A DNA stretch of 64,000 nucleotides from Enoplosus armatus (Eukaryota > Chordata > Actinopteri > Centrarchiformes > Enoplosidae): positions 14,195,692 to 14,259,691 of the forward strand of contig NC_092196.1 in assembly GCF_043641665.1 (NCBI RefSeq). The letters are read 5' to 3'. Under the pieces are notes generated by a model, which made no database searches, was not told the origin of the DNA, and saw nothing but the letters and a program-made list of their open reading frames with translations. A program made the position numbers and the translations under genes. The first letter of the stretch is position 1; each line of letters begins with the position of its first letter. Shown here in pieces: positions 31,601 through 43,295 of the stretch.

Positions 31601-34191
31601 CTTATTATTACAGATGTCTGTAAGTCTAGACTATTCAGTGCAATTTTTGTAAATATGTTTTCCATTTCAGGCCAACATAAAGGATCTCTCTCAGATGTTA
31701 AAGAAGATGCCACAGTATCAGAAGGAGCTCAGCATTGTGAGTGGGATGAAAAAAAGCCAACTCTTCACCTTTTTTAGTATCATCATCTATTGATACTTTT
31801 TCTGTTGTAAAGGGAGTACTCTCTGAAATGTTTAAGATTAGGATTGTACAAATGACAACAGTGGATTTTCCCTCAATCAGTATTTAGAACATTTTATTAG
31901 GAGACACTTTTGACAGTAAATTAGACTATTATTTAGATTCACCACGTTTCCTTTTGCTTTGCTTAGCTTTAATTTGAGTCTGACTTAAAGCCCATTTTCT
32001 AGTTCATTTGCTTATACATTGATTGTCCATTATGACAAGAATCTCCCTTTATTTTCAGTGGAGTAGCTCCGCAAAGTTTCTGTCTTTGTTATAACTACAA
32101 ATTATTTAATAATAATTCATCTTTATCTTTATTTTCATTCACAGTACTCTACTCACTTGCACCTAGCTGAAGCTTGTATGAAGAAGTTCAAGGCCTCTCT
32201 TGATAAGCTTTGTGAAGTGGAACAGGTCAGTACTCTTGTGGGGTGTACAATTAAAATAAATCAGTATCATCAACATTTTGACTCAGAGCAATTAGGACAC
32301 AAACAGCACTGTCATTGGAGCAACAAACAGCTCTGATAGATTAAAACAAATAATAACATTGTTGTACTCTGACTTTAAGTATGCTGTAGAGGTACAGTTA
32401 AATCCATCTACAGTATGTATTATCGCAATGAAATGAGAAGCTATAGTTGTCCTGCACATCTATAGTTGGAGGTATAAATAGAAACATGATCATGTTCTTT
32501 CTTTCCCTGAAGAAAAGGCACCTGTGGATAACCATTTGGCCATTTAACTGAATATTTTTGGAATTTGTCTGCTCATGCATTGTTGGCAGTGCAACCTGAC
32601 AGTCTGTAGTTTTTATATCACAGGGGATCAACTAAAATGTTCCACTGTGTTAGTCACTGACAGTAAGTATCTTAGAGGGAATGTCTGACATGGAATTACT
32701 CTGTCCCACTTACTCCACACACTAAGTGACCTCGACATGATGGCGTCTTTATTTATAGCTTCTCTGTGGTTTGTTCAAATGCCACTGTCACAGTCTGGTG
32801 ATATTTAATGGAGAATCTTAATCGTAATATTGCGTAAGAAGCTTGGAACCGGACATCAGCATCCATACATCTGCTGAAATGCAGAAGAAGCTGTCATGTC
32901 ATTACTGAGTGTAAAGGCATTTAATAACACATCCCTGTACTACTTGGTAATGTAGAAATCCTTCCATCAACATGAGCCTGGGATAAAGCTCGGTTCAACC
33001 AGTACCTAGCTCTAGTGTGTTGTTTATATATGCAAGACATGCTTTGTCTCCCTGAAGAGATGTATTCTGCCACATTTAGATCAGTCACAAGCACACAGGA
33101 AATGATAAGCTATGCATGGTTGTGGTATTATGAATTGTAAGTGTTAATGGGGCCTTTTTGTATGAGTGAATCACTCGACTGTACTAATGGATTGTCAACA
33201 TGTCTGAAAGCTGCCTCTTTAATCCAATGGGCATATTTTGGCTCTAAGATAGACAGTGTGATGCAAACAGCAACAGCTCTCTGTCAGCTGTCATTTGTTG
33301 TGCATTGTTTGGACAAGCCAATACAAATATATTTGTGTTATGCTATGAGCAAAATGATGTACGGTATTTTTATGAGCTCTTCTAGCCACTCTCTAGTTTC
33401 AGTTGCTCACAAAAAGTTTTGTTGTTGATTGGCCCTAACAAGGCTTAGCCCAAATTCATCATACAGCTTAGCAAGAGTTTTTGGGGAGGTCACACAGTGC
33501 CCAGGATTGCATTAAAGGGAAATCCCAAAGCTAGATATAAGTATAAAAGCCCAAGTTAAGTGGCCAATATTTGTCATTATTTTTGATTATAGTTAATGGA
33601 TTACAAATGCAACTCTGGAAGTATACTCTGCACTTTAGGACTGTTTCTGCCATTAATAAGAGTATTTTCTGAAGTGAAATAAAAATGTAAATATTCTGAG
33701 ATTATTATAAAGAGCACTTTACAATATATGTAACACCACCATTAATCTTTAAGTGGTTTAGTGAAAGGATCAGAACAATAGTGCTAATGCAGTATTCTTA
33801 AAACCATAGTATGGTCATGAAAGACAAGAAGTTTTTGGAAAAGAAATAGGAAAAGGTTGAACGGCAAATCATCCTCCTGTGTCAGCTGCCCTGCGACTCA
33901 GCTGACTTAAGTTGTAATTTGTCATTCAGATTCCAATTGCAGTTGATGGTTAACCACGGGTGTCTTCCACAGGACCTGGCAATGGGAGCAAATGCAGAAG
34001 GGGAACCTCTAAAGGATGCCATGAAGAGCATTGTTCCTGTGCTCCTCAACAATGAAATTGAGGCGTATGACAAAATCCGCATTATACTGCTGTACATATT
34101 CCACAAGAAAAGAGGTGCACCCTTGTCACAAATATTTCTGTCTTAACTAACATTTTAAAAACAAAAGTTCTTATGCACAGCATACTTGCAC

Positions 34192-34241
<50 letters not shown>

Positions 34242-36214
34242 ACCGTTAATAAGAAGGGTTAACATGACCAGAAACTTTGATGCGGAATAGCAGAGAATCG
34301 AGTCTTATCATTGCCCTCACCATTTTTAAATAAAGAGTATGATTATTCATGCAGGCATTGGGGAGGAGAACCTTGCCAAGCTCATCCAGCATGCAAACAT
34401 ACAGGCCGACAGCAACATCATCACCAACCTGCAGAACCTGGGTTGTAACATTATAGATGGGGTAAATTTCTTCATTGCAGTTTGGTTAAAGTCTCAATGT
34501 TGTTGTAATAGAAATGTATTCCCTCAGTATATGTTACATGCGTCATGTTGTTTGGTAGGGCCGCAATGCTGGGATAAGACTGCCAGAACGGCAGGAGCGC
34601 ACAGAGAGCACATATCAGCTCTCGAGATGGACACCCATCATCAAAGATGTCATGGAGGTATTAAAGCCAAAATGAGGTTTCTGATGTTGTTGGTACACCT
34701 GCTCAGTTTTATTTTCAGCTTTTTATACTATCTGTGTTTCTGTATCACAGAATGCCATAGAGGACAAACTGGACAGAAGGCAGTGGCCATTCATCTCTGA
34801 TCCTGCTCCCATCAACACAACTCAGACTGCAGTCAGGTGGGTGCTGGAAGCAGAAAATATGTTTTTTTTTTATCATGTATGAACAGCACATTGTTACTTC
34901 ATTAGAGTTCACAATGTATATAACAAAATAATTGGTTAATGAGTAATACACAATAGGCACTTTGAAAAGGAAAAACATGACAACTAGAAAGACATTTCCA
35001 AGGGGCTTTTTTTCTTATGTTCCAAGGAAATATTAGTTTGAAAAATTTATTGTTTTGCCTTTTTGTTTGTTTTTTATAAAGCAACAAAAATATCAACTGG
35101 GATATCAGACAGATTAATGCTGTCAAATAAAAGCTTTTATCCCTTTAACTGAGTTGGAGTCAAGCTTTCACAAAGTGAGCTGAAAAGTTGAAACTAAGCC
35201 AGTTTTGCTTTGAATACTCAATAATAATCCTCCGGGGAATTCCTATCATGATGATAGTGCTTATACAAACCACTCTCACGGACCTGGGTTCACTCATAAT
35301 CTGCATAATGCACAATGCCTTCCTTTTTAGCAAAGTACAGAATTAAAATTGAGTAGTCATTAACACTAGAATATAGGCTGGCTATATAGGGCTTGATATA
35401 TAATACCGGACATGGCACTTGGAAGAGTTTAATTTGGCCTCTTTTGTAACATTATGAAACTGATTAGCAGAGGTAGTAAGCAAAGCATTACAATAAAATA
35501 TAAATGCAATATAAACTTGTTTGACCAGCAGGGCTGCTTACGCTCTACCACATGTGCATTGACTTATTCCCTAAACATTCACAGCTGATTGTGACTAATG
35601 AGCTATTTGCATCCAGACTGGAAAAAGACAGGAGTTCTGACATGCTGCCAATAGGATGATTTATAGGATCTTTACATTCACATTTATTTACCAGGGTCAA
35701 TTTAATGTGAGTACCACATCAAAGAGAAGCATTGCATACTATTTGAAGTATTTGCTATTATTGGAAACGGATATGGTTATTGATGGATCATTTCAGTGTA
35801 ATGAAACTGGCTGCTCACAAACAGGCCTTAGTTTTAGTCTTAATTACTTGTTGCTGAATTATTGTTTCAATTCTTTTACAGCAGTGCACGTTTTGGACAC
35901 TGGCACAAGAATAAATCTCCAACAGAATATCGCTCTGGCCCTCGGCTTATTATATTTGTGATTGGCGGGGTGTCCCTATCAGAGATGCGCTCTGCCTATG
36001 AAGTCACTCGAGCCACTGATGGAAAATGGGAAGTGCTGATTGGTAAGCAATCACTGTTGATGAGGCCATGATTTTGTCCCAAAAATGCAGAATTCAAGAG
36101 GCTTTTATTATAAATAGTATTTTCTTCTTGACAGGGTCATCTCACATCCTGACCCCAACCAGCTTCCTTACTGACCTGAAGAGTCTGGACCAAGTTCCTA
36201 ATCCTGATTGTTGA
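25643..36214 (+). CDS. stxbp2: Syntaxin-binding protein 2 (Munc18-2), complete
   Basis: Sec1/Munc18 protein that binds syntaxins and promotes SNARE-mediated granule exocytosis. Nineteen exons: 25643-25679, 28220-28269, 28344-28425, 28774-28850, 28935-29010, 29259-29362, 29667-29815, 29900-29984, 30593-30723, 30845-30952, 31509-31566, 31671-31736, 32145-32225, 33973-34114, 34355-34461, 34559-34657, 34751-34836, 35882-36042, 36135-36214. They sum to 1779 nt, 592 aa (human 593). N-terminus [12 protein letters not shown]; domain 1 has [17 protein letters not shown] and EDINKRREP; domain 3a has KANIKDLS-like and MPQYQKEL; late blocks are [16 protein letters not shown] and [28 protein letters not shown] and CESKR favour STXBP2 over STXBP1 or STXBP3. 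The last residues (DQVPNPDC) differ from the human tail. Confidence 0.96.
25680..28219 (+). other. stxbp2 intron 1, with a possible 9-nt microexon at 27404-27412
   Basis: A 2.5 kb AT-rich intron. Near its 3' half a pyrimidine-rich tract and AG precede GAGATCCTG, followed by a good donor (GTGAGT). Spliced in, these 9 nt would keep the frame and replace the Lys at the exon 1/2 junction by Arg-Asp-Pro-Glu. This is a splice-site reading only. No other coding exon was seen. Confidence 0.3.
29024..29056. repeat. (GT)n-rich microsatellite
   Basis: Imperfect GT repeat directly after stxbp2 exon 5, inside intron 5. Confidence 0.8.
32226..33972 (+). other. stxbp2 intron 13, nothing recognised
   Basis: A 1.7 kb AT-rich intron. 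A 95-codon frame near 33141-33428 has no recognisable domain and no splice support. Confidence 0.5.
34194..34240. repeat. (TG)n microsatellite
   Basis: Uninterrupted TG dinucleotides, about 23 units, in stxbp2 intron 14. Confidence 0.95.
34837..35881 (+). other. stxbp2 intron 17, nothing recognised
   Basis: About 1 kb of AT-rich intron between the exon ending ACTGCAGTCAG and the exon beginning CAGTGCACG. No repeat or coding element identified. Confidence 0.5.
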
Positions 36215-37557
36215 GTTTGAGAGTTTGGCCCTGAACTGGGAAGAGCACACTGGAATAAGGGTTTAGTCTTTCATTTGAGATGATAGGTTGCTGGACTGTC
36301 TCAGCATCTCCAACATCTGAAGTGAAACATGAAGAGAAATTTCAGATGTAGCCATGGAAGGAAACATTTGTGATTCTTTATTTTATTTTAGAATGTTCTT
36401 TTTAGTGTTTGTTGTTAATTGGGTTATGTATACTGCTGTGATTGAAATTGTATTAAAATATTTAATTAGACATTATTAATATTTTGATTATTTTACTGTT
36501 CTCATTAAAATTCTTATTTTTGTTACTATGAGATATTTGATTTCCCTAATTTTGTACACAAAAAATTGCATCCTTCTCACCAAACTGGATCATCTCACAC
36601 CAAAAATCTTATTCAAGTCTATTGTAGATGTATGTAACTCAATAGAAGTATGTTTTGTAAGCGTGGGATATGTTTTTTTGGTTTTTTTTCTTGGTACCTT
36701 TTTCTTTTCCTCCTTATCTCTGAAATTTCATCTCAGACAAAATGTCTTAACTGCTGTCTTATGAATTCTTGCACATTTACCACGTACTTTAATATATTGC
36801 TAGGAGCAAGTGTTGTGGGTGTTTGTTTCTTTGTAGTTAAAATGAGAAATAAAAGAAACATAATATTCACTTTAAATTGTGTGTTGTGTGTAGTATTCCA
36901 GAGGACTTTCAATCGACATAAAAAGTTACTTTAAATGTGTGACAAAACAATCTCAACTCATAGTTCACCTATAGCTTTGTCACACATGCTGATCCAAAAG
37001 AATGAAGAATTAACTTTCATGCTCAGAATTATTTTAAGTCATAGTTGAGGTCCTTTGACATTGGTAGCTTATTCAGCCACCTTTAATTTGCTCTCCTAAT
37101 ATCCTTACCTTTAAGAAAATGCACTCAACTGTGTTGTATCTGTCTCTAATCTGAATATTCACAACTATGCTTGACAGACATGAACTTTAAGTACAGTGTT
37201 AGGTCAGAAGGGAGAATATGTACACCTACCAGTAAAAAAGATCATCCCTCCATGCTGAGGATTATGTTTTCATCTGGGATTACAGATGGTAATATTAAAT
37301 TCGGGGCACTGGCTGGGGTCTTAAAGTTAATGGGTTAATACTCAGGACTTAACTCTATTTAAAAGCCTGCCATCAAGCCACATCCAGTACACATTTGGAG
37401 TAGCATCAGTCAGGATCATCATTTCCATTGCACATACAATAGTTCCATTAAAGTATTGAATGGATTCTCCATCAATTACAGGAAGTGCTTTTGTGTAACT
37501 TTCTTTACTGTTTCACATTTTATCTAGTTTTCAGTTTCACTTTTTGTATTATTTTTC
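36215..37557. other. stxbp2 3' UTR and spacer before the pcp2-like gene
   Basis: Candidate polyadenylation signals follow the stxbp2 stop: ATTAAA at 36452-36457 and 36504-36509, and AATAAA at 36848-36853. The rest is AT-rich, and the final few hundred bases must contain the promoter and 5' UTR of the pcp2-like gene. No clear TATA box or CpG block is visible there. Confidence 0.45.
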
Positions 37558-40500
37558 ATGATGGCAGCTGCTGAGGTGGACTCCAAATCAGAAGCTACCG
37601 ACGCTGTGCTGGTAAGACCTTTGTAACATTCCCGCATTTTTGCCTTGATGCCTTATATTACTGATTGATATTTTGGTTCTTATTGTATAGTATAAAGTAT
37701 TGTATTGCATTGTTGAGATATTTGTTTATAGAATTTTATTTAATTCTCGAAAGTGACCAAAATAAGTAAATATTTTAAGCTATTATACATTTATTTTATT
37801 GTATATTATTTGTTGGCAATGTAATTAATTGATAACATTTTGATATTACATTGATCCCCAAGATGTGTTCCAGGACCTTTACTGTGGAGTGTGAAAAGAG
37901 AAGAACTTTTAGGAATAATTATTTTCATGTTAAGATTTACGTAAAAAGGTTTAGGACAACTGATTTAGTGCCAAGGAGAACATTGACTATAAGTTGTGAT
38001 AGTTCACACTATTTGCGTTTTGTTTTGGCTGACGTTCAACAGGAAACCCCAGAACATGAGCAGATCCTCAACATAATGAGTTACTCACAGCGTGGACGAA
38101 TGGATGAACAGTGTTGCGCCTTGAGTCCTGTTAAAACTGGACAAATCAAAACTACACCTGCAGGTTGGGACAGCAGACACAAAGATACCATCTGCATTGT
38201 ATGAATCCTTTTGTAGATTGATTCATGATAGTTTCATCCCTGCTCCCTACAGGTTCAAACCATGAGGAGCTCTCCCATACTTTGAACAACAAACAGGGAC
38301 AACACCTTGATGAACTGCGGTTGTCATTGCCAGGGTTTAACTACAAGGTACGAGACTACAGGTTGTAAAGGGCTTAGTGCTGCACAGGTGGTGTGATGAG
38401 TAAATGACTGAAGTCTACTCCAAATGTGACTTGTTTTCTCAGGAACCTGGGAGTAATAACCATCATGGCTCTGCACCTCACATCTCTGTGACAGAGAGTA
38501 CTCCAGATAGAAACAGGAAACTTCTGTTGGTACCTGCCAACCAATTACAGGTCCCCCCTCAGCGTGACAGCTCCAATTCCATAAAGGTCTGTTTTGTCCT
38601 ACTGTGTCATTCTGGTTGCCTTAATGATCAGGTGTCTTCTACTGACTTGTTTGACCATGTGTTGTTAAATGTTCTTCATTTGGTCAAATCTATATCACAC
38701 TGTTTTTGTCCAATAGGAAGAATCACCCGATGAAAAACAGAAGTTCATTAATATGATCAGCCATGGCCAGCGTGGACGCATGGATGACCAGCGCTGTTCC
38801 TTGGATCCTAGCAAGAGTGCTCCCTGCACACCCAAACACACAGACAGAAAGCCTGCTGCAAGTACATTAAACACAGGTGATAATTGAAACTAGCTGTGTT
38901 CATAAATCCCTGTCTCTGTAAACATTTTTCTTACTTTTCTTCCATTTTTATTTTAAAGTTCACTGTCTGAATAGTTGGCAATTTCACCTCCAGATTCTGA
39001 AATGTTGTTCAGCCTCTTGGCCAACACTCAGAGCCAACGGCTCGACGACCAGCGAGTGTCTCTTCCGTCATTACCAGGATTAAAAAATGAAAATGCCTCT
39101 GCAAAACCTGCTGCAGGAGGAGATTCAAGCTACATGTGTTACATGGTCTCTAAAGTCCAGGTTAGTTCTTTTTCAAATAACAAAATGTTTTACATTTTTA
39201 ACAGCAATTGATTCAAGTACCAAAATACTGGAGTGATGTCGGCTCTGTCTTTAAATGTTTCACAAACATGAAACTAGAATGTGGACAACATGTTACACAA
39301 ATAAAATGTGATTTTAGGATTCTACAAAAAGCCAAACAGCCATAAATTCACAGAAAGCAGTTTCACTCTTCACTGTTTGGAATATATAGTTCTTCAAAGT
39401 CTGTTTTCATGGAAATGTCATGTGAACGCATGCCATCATCATGGGACATTTCTTGAAAACCATGATATGTAATTTGTAAAATTCAAATCAGGTGACAGTG
39501 AGGCTTTCTATGGCGTTGAAGCCTTTACTTTAATGTTCTGTGGAAATGTATGTGTTAAAGTAATGTGCCTCCTGATCAAAAATACTGATGAATGCTGGCC
39601 TAATATGTTTTCAGGGTTCCAGAATGGATGACCAAAGATGCTCGCTACCTCAAATCAAAACCCCGGGGAACCAGTGTTCACCAAAAAAGGATACGTCTGT
39701 GTCTGGTTTAGGCCCTCCACGTTCAGCCTCCTTCAGCCCCAGCTCAGACGTAGAACGACCTAAGAGTAAAGATGAAGTATCTCAAAAACAGGTATATGAT
39801 CAAGTTACTGCTATAATTTTTAACCCCAGGAGACAAATTACATTAAATGACAACATTTTAAAACAATGAGGTCTTAGATATCAATCAGCAATCTGAATGC
39901 CCGTTTGGGTTTGCATGTAATTTATATTTCAAATTATTTATTTACTGACCTAAATATGTACTTTACATCTAGGTCGCGAATTCAGCTGAACAGGAAGATT
40001 TTTTTACCTTAATGAGTCATTCTCAGCGTGGACGATTGGACGAGCAGCGATGTGTCTTAAATGTTAGTCCCCAGTCCATACCCAAAAAGCCCAGTCAGAG
40101 CACCGTGCCCAAAGGTTAGAATACTGAATATAGCCTTCCTGTTTTTTCTTCTATTTAATGTTTTTACAATGATCATTTCAATACTATTACATGTTATAAT
40201 GTAATAATTATTTACATATCTGATCATAAACTAATGTGTCTTTTCTTACACCTTCCCAGGTCCAGATTCTGAAAAGTTTTTCAGCCTGCTGGCCAACTCT
40301 CAGGGCCGACGGCTTGATGACCAGCGAGTGTCTCTTCCTTCATTGCCAGGGATACAGAATGGAGGTACCACATCAACATCAACTGCTACAGAGAAGGATG
40401 CAAGCTACTTGTGTTACATGGTCTCCAAAGTCCAGGTTGGCCCCACACATATGGTGTAAAGACCATTGTGAGAAGTTATTGAAAGTTTTTGTCATTGTGT

Positions 40501-42999
40501 TCCACACAGACATTTTTTTGCATATATAGAATATGTTTAACAATACATCCAACAGCTTTGATCCAACATTACAACATGAATCCTATTTTCGTCCCACAGG
40601 GCTCAAGGATTGATGAACAGAGATGTTCTGCACCCCAAATCCTCCAGAATCTGGGTACCCCATCTACTCAGCGCAAAGATCATCTAATTTCAGACACATC
40701 GGATAAACCTCCCCAAAACCGTGCCAAAACTGACCAACATCAGCAGGTGAGATATCATGCTGCACAATACACAGCTTTTAGTTTTGCCAATACTTCTATT
40801 GTCTTGTAATCCTGTATTCTTTCAAGTAAGATATTGAAATTATATCACTGATGGATAGGGAGGTTCATCCTCCACAGTCTTTTGAAGAAAAGATGTGGTT
40901 ATCCTCCTGATTAATTTGAGTGGCAACCTCTGTTGGCTAAGTTGTTTCTGAGTTGTTTCACTTCTCCTTGCTTTTCTTTCTTTAAATCTTTTTAAGGAGG
41001 CATCTCCAGCTGAGCAGGATCAGTTCTTTAAAATGATAAGTCATGCACAAGGTGGACGTATGGAAGAGCAGCGTTGCTCTTTACAACCCAGCAGAAGTAC
41101 ACCTGCTACACCCACACACAATGGAAGTGCTTTAAATAATGCACCCAAAGGTCAGAAAAACATACAGAGTATGTCAAGTATGTGTTTTCTGTCTCTGAGA
41201 CGTCACAGCAATAACTCTTGACTCTCTGTAACAGGTGCAGAAGCTGACGCATTCTTCAAAATGATTGCCTCCAGTCAGGCAGGACGGCTAGACAGTCAGC
41301 GTGTTGCACTTCCTACCCTGCCAGGGATAAGTGGGAATTCTAAAGGAAAAGAAAATGGTGGAAATACAAAGGCTAGAATCCCAGTAAGTTAACACAACTT
41401 TCAAATTATTGGTGGTGTGAACATGAAGAAAATGTTGCTAAATTTAGTTCCTTGTTATTTTTATTTCACACAAAGTGAAATGCAGGACATGATGTTTGTA
41501 TGTCAGTGTGCAGACACACTCTTGTGTCTACAATACTGTAACTCAAGAACCTTTCATGCCAGAAATGTCATACTGAAGGATTGATGAACTTGGACCACAG
41601 GTTCCCCCTACTGAATAGCTGAGCTGAAAAGATTTTGGAGCACCATTATGGCTCCAACTTCAGATATGGCTCTCAATTCAAGATATGGAGCATATTTGTA
41701 CCATCTGCATTTCATGTTAAGAAGAAAAATATGTTGAAATGTAATATTTGCTCAATAAACAGCTGTATACCCACAATTGATTATGATTTAATAAATCACA
41801 GCTATTATGGCGGAATACTTGAAGGTTCAACTGCCTTTTGTTTTATTTTTTCTTCTGCAAGACTTCTCCACCACACATCACTGTGGCTGAAAGTACACCA
41901 ACAACATCAAGGAAAGACTGTTCCAGACCTACCTCTCAACCCCACATGGCTTATGCAGAATCTGGCTCCCCCAGAGCCCTACCCAAATCTGCTTCATTTA
42001 CCCCAGAGACAGAATATCAGAAGAAGCTAAATTCCCCAGCACAGGTAAATTGTTCAACTCAAATATTACTGTGTTTTAATTTCATTAGAAGTGGTACTGC
42101 TGCATGCATTTACCAATCATGTTGTTCTGTAATGGCTTGCACTGAAGGACACGAAATTGATGACAGTGAAAAGATCTAGAGGCGAGTCCAGCTTTTAATG
42201 ATTTGAATTATTACTTCATGTATACAAAGTCACCCAGTTAAGGGTTTCAGTTAGGGAGGAAGTGATGTTCCTTTCTTAGAGGCCCATGTGTGAGTTTCAC
42301 TGATGGACATCTTGCCAGTTTCTGCTTGAAGTGATTTTTAAGTTTAGTCTTTGAACTGTTTTGCATTTGGCCACCAATGAATGAAAGGCTAAGCAATAGT
42401 CACACAAACACTTTGTATAGAACAATGACATGCTATTTACTTACAGGTGACAGTGAGGGTGTCCATGAGCTTCACACCACAGCAGGTAAGCTGTATCACA
42501 GCTTGTATAGACTCTGAGCTAATTGCACAAGGTCATTGTCTCAATAAAAGATCATCAATGCTTATTTGACTCTTATCTGTCAAAGGGACAGAAGAATATC
42601 GACCAACCATGTACATTCCCAGAAGTCTTCCTCACTCTAGGAGCCCCTGGAGATAACTTTGTGATCCCTCTGAGCCCAGAACCTGGCAGACCCTTGTCCT
42701 TCAACTTAAACCTTGTCCCAAAAGAAGATGTTAAGTCCAGGCACAGCTCTCCAAGCCATACAAGTCCCAGAAAAGCCCACTCAAGGCCTTCATCTCCCAA
42801 CCCTACCAGCCCTATCACTCCAGATGAAGACTGCTTCTCTCTGATTGAGAAGGTTCACACAGCCCAGCTGCAGAAGGGGATGGCTCATGGAGGACAACAA
42901 GGGAAAGGGGATCCTGGAAAAGGGAAGGAAAAGACAGAGCAAGGAAAGGGAAAGGGGGGTGGAAAGAAAGATAAGAAGGATGGTGGCAATAAACACTAG
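37558..42999 (+). CDS. pcp2-like: PCP2-like (Purkinje cell protein 2/L7) multi-GoLoco protein
   Basis: Predicted Gi/o-alpha-GDP binding (guanine nucleotide dissociation inhibitor) protein. Fifteen exons: 37558-37611, 38043-38163, 38253-38347, 38443-38586, 38717-38876, 38994-39160, 39615-39791, 39973-40114, 40260-40435, 40600-40746, 40997-41150, 41235-41383, 41862-42044, 42447-42485, 42586-42999. They sum to 2322 nt, 773 aa. I count ten GoLoco-like motifs, eight with an intact Asp/Glu/Ser-Gln-Arg core. Human PCP2, as I recall it, is a short protein with two motifs, one ending RCSL and the next RV followed by SLPGF. The same two types alternate here, which is why I place it with PCP2 rather than GPSM1/2 (no TPR repeats). 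The tail from 42586 is Ser/Pro-rich, then Gly/Lys-rich. Two ATGs are adjacent at the start; either could be used. Neighbourhood with stxbp2 and pet100 supports orthology. Confidence 0.82.
38043..38586 (+). other. GoLoco cassette 1 (exons 2-4), decayed motifs
   Basis: Motif A1 at 38061-38123 reads [20 protein letters not shown]: the arginine that normally follows DQ/EQ is cysteine. Motif B1 at 38264-38338 reads [18 protein letters not shown], with Gln lost from the core. Exon 4 holds no GoLoco but has [10 protein letters not shown], echoed by [10 protein letters not shown] in cassette 4. Lengths 121+95+144 are phase 0 overall. Confidence 0.75.
38717..39791 (+). other. GoLoco cassette 2 (exons 5-7), three intact motifs
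   Basis: A2 at 38744-38803 ([20 protein letters not shown]), B2 at 39005-39064 (core RLDDQRVSL, followed by SLPGL), and C2, which is split by an intron: [10 protein letters not shown] ends exon 6 at 39160 and [11 protein letters not shown] opens exon 7 at 39615. Exon 7 continues to [10 protein letters not shown]. Lengths 160+167+177. Confidence 0.8.
39973..40746 (+). other. GoLoco cassette 3 (exons 8-10), three motifs
   Basis: A3 at 40000-40059 ([20 protein letters not shown]), B3 at 40277-40336 (core [10 protein letters not shown], followed by SLPGI), and C3 split by an intron after [10 protein letters not shown] (exon 9 ends 40435) with [11 protein letters not shown] in exon 10 from 40600. 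Lengths 142+176+147. Confidence 0.8.
40997..42044 (+). other. GoLoco cassette 4 (exons 11-13), two motifs
   Basis: A4 at 41024-41083 ([20 protein letters not shown]) and B4 at 41252-41311 (core [10 protein letters not shown], followed by TLPGI). No C motif: exon 13 instead has [10 protein letters not shown] and [10 protein letters not shown], matching linkers in cassettes 1 and 2. Lengths 154+149+183. Confidence 0.8.
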
Positions 43000-43252
43000 T
43001 CAGGTACACATACCACATTGTAAATGTTCTATTGTTTCCCTCAATAGAGATGAAATATGAGGTCTCAGTAATTGGCTTGGAAAATAATTTATTGAACAAT
43101 GTTATGATGTTCAATGTATGAAATTGTATTTGTATTTTTCATATGCCCACACTAATTAGAAGCTCGTGCTGGAGTAGAAGTTTATTCTGTTTTTATTTTC
43201 AGGACAGGTTATTTGTTGAGGCATTTTTTTTCTTCTTTGTCAGTTAAATATT

Positions 43253-43295
<43 letters not shown>

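Noticed and set aside
33141..33428. 95-codon ORF in stxbp2 intron 13
   Set aside because: No domain, low-complexity-free but random-looking; flanks lack exon-like splice sites in frame with stxbp2.
25643..36214. stxbp1 or stxbp3 instead of stxbp2
   Set aside because: The [18 protein letters not shown] block and 19-exon, 592-aa structure match STXBP2; some residues are shared with STXBP1 as expected within the family.
37558..42999. GPSM1/GPSM2 (LGN/AGS3) as identity of the multi-GoLoco gene
   Set aside because: No TPR repeats; the alternating RCSL and RV-SLPG motif types and the synteny with stxbp2 and pet100 fit PCP2.
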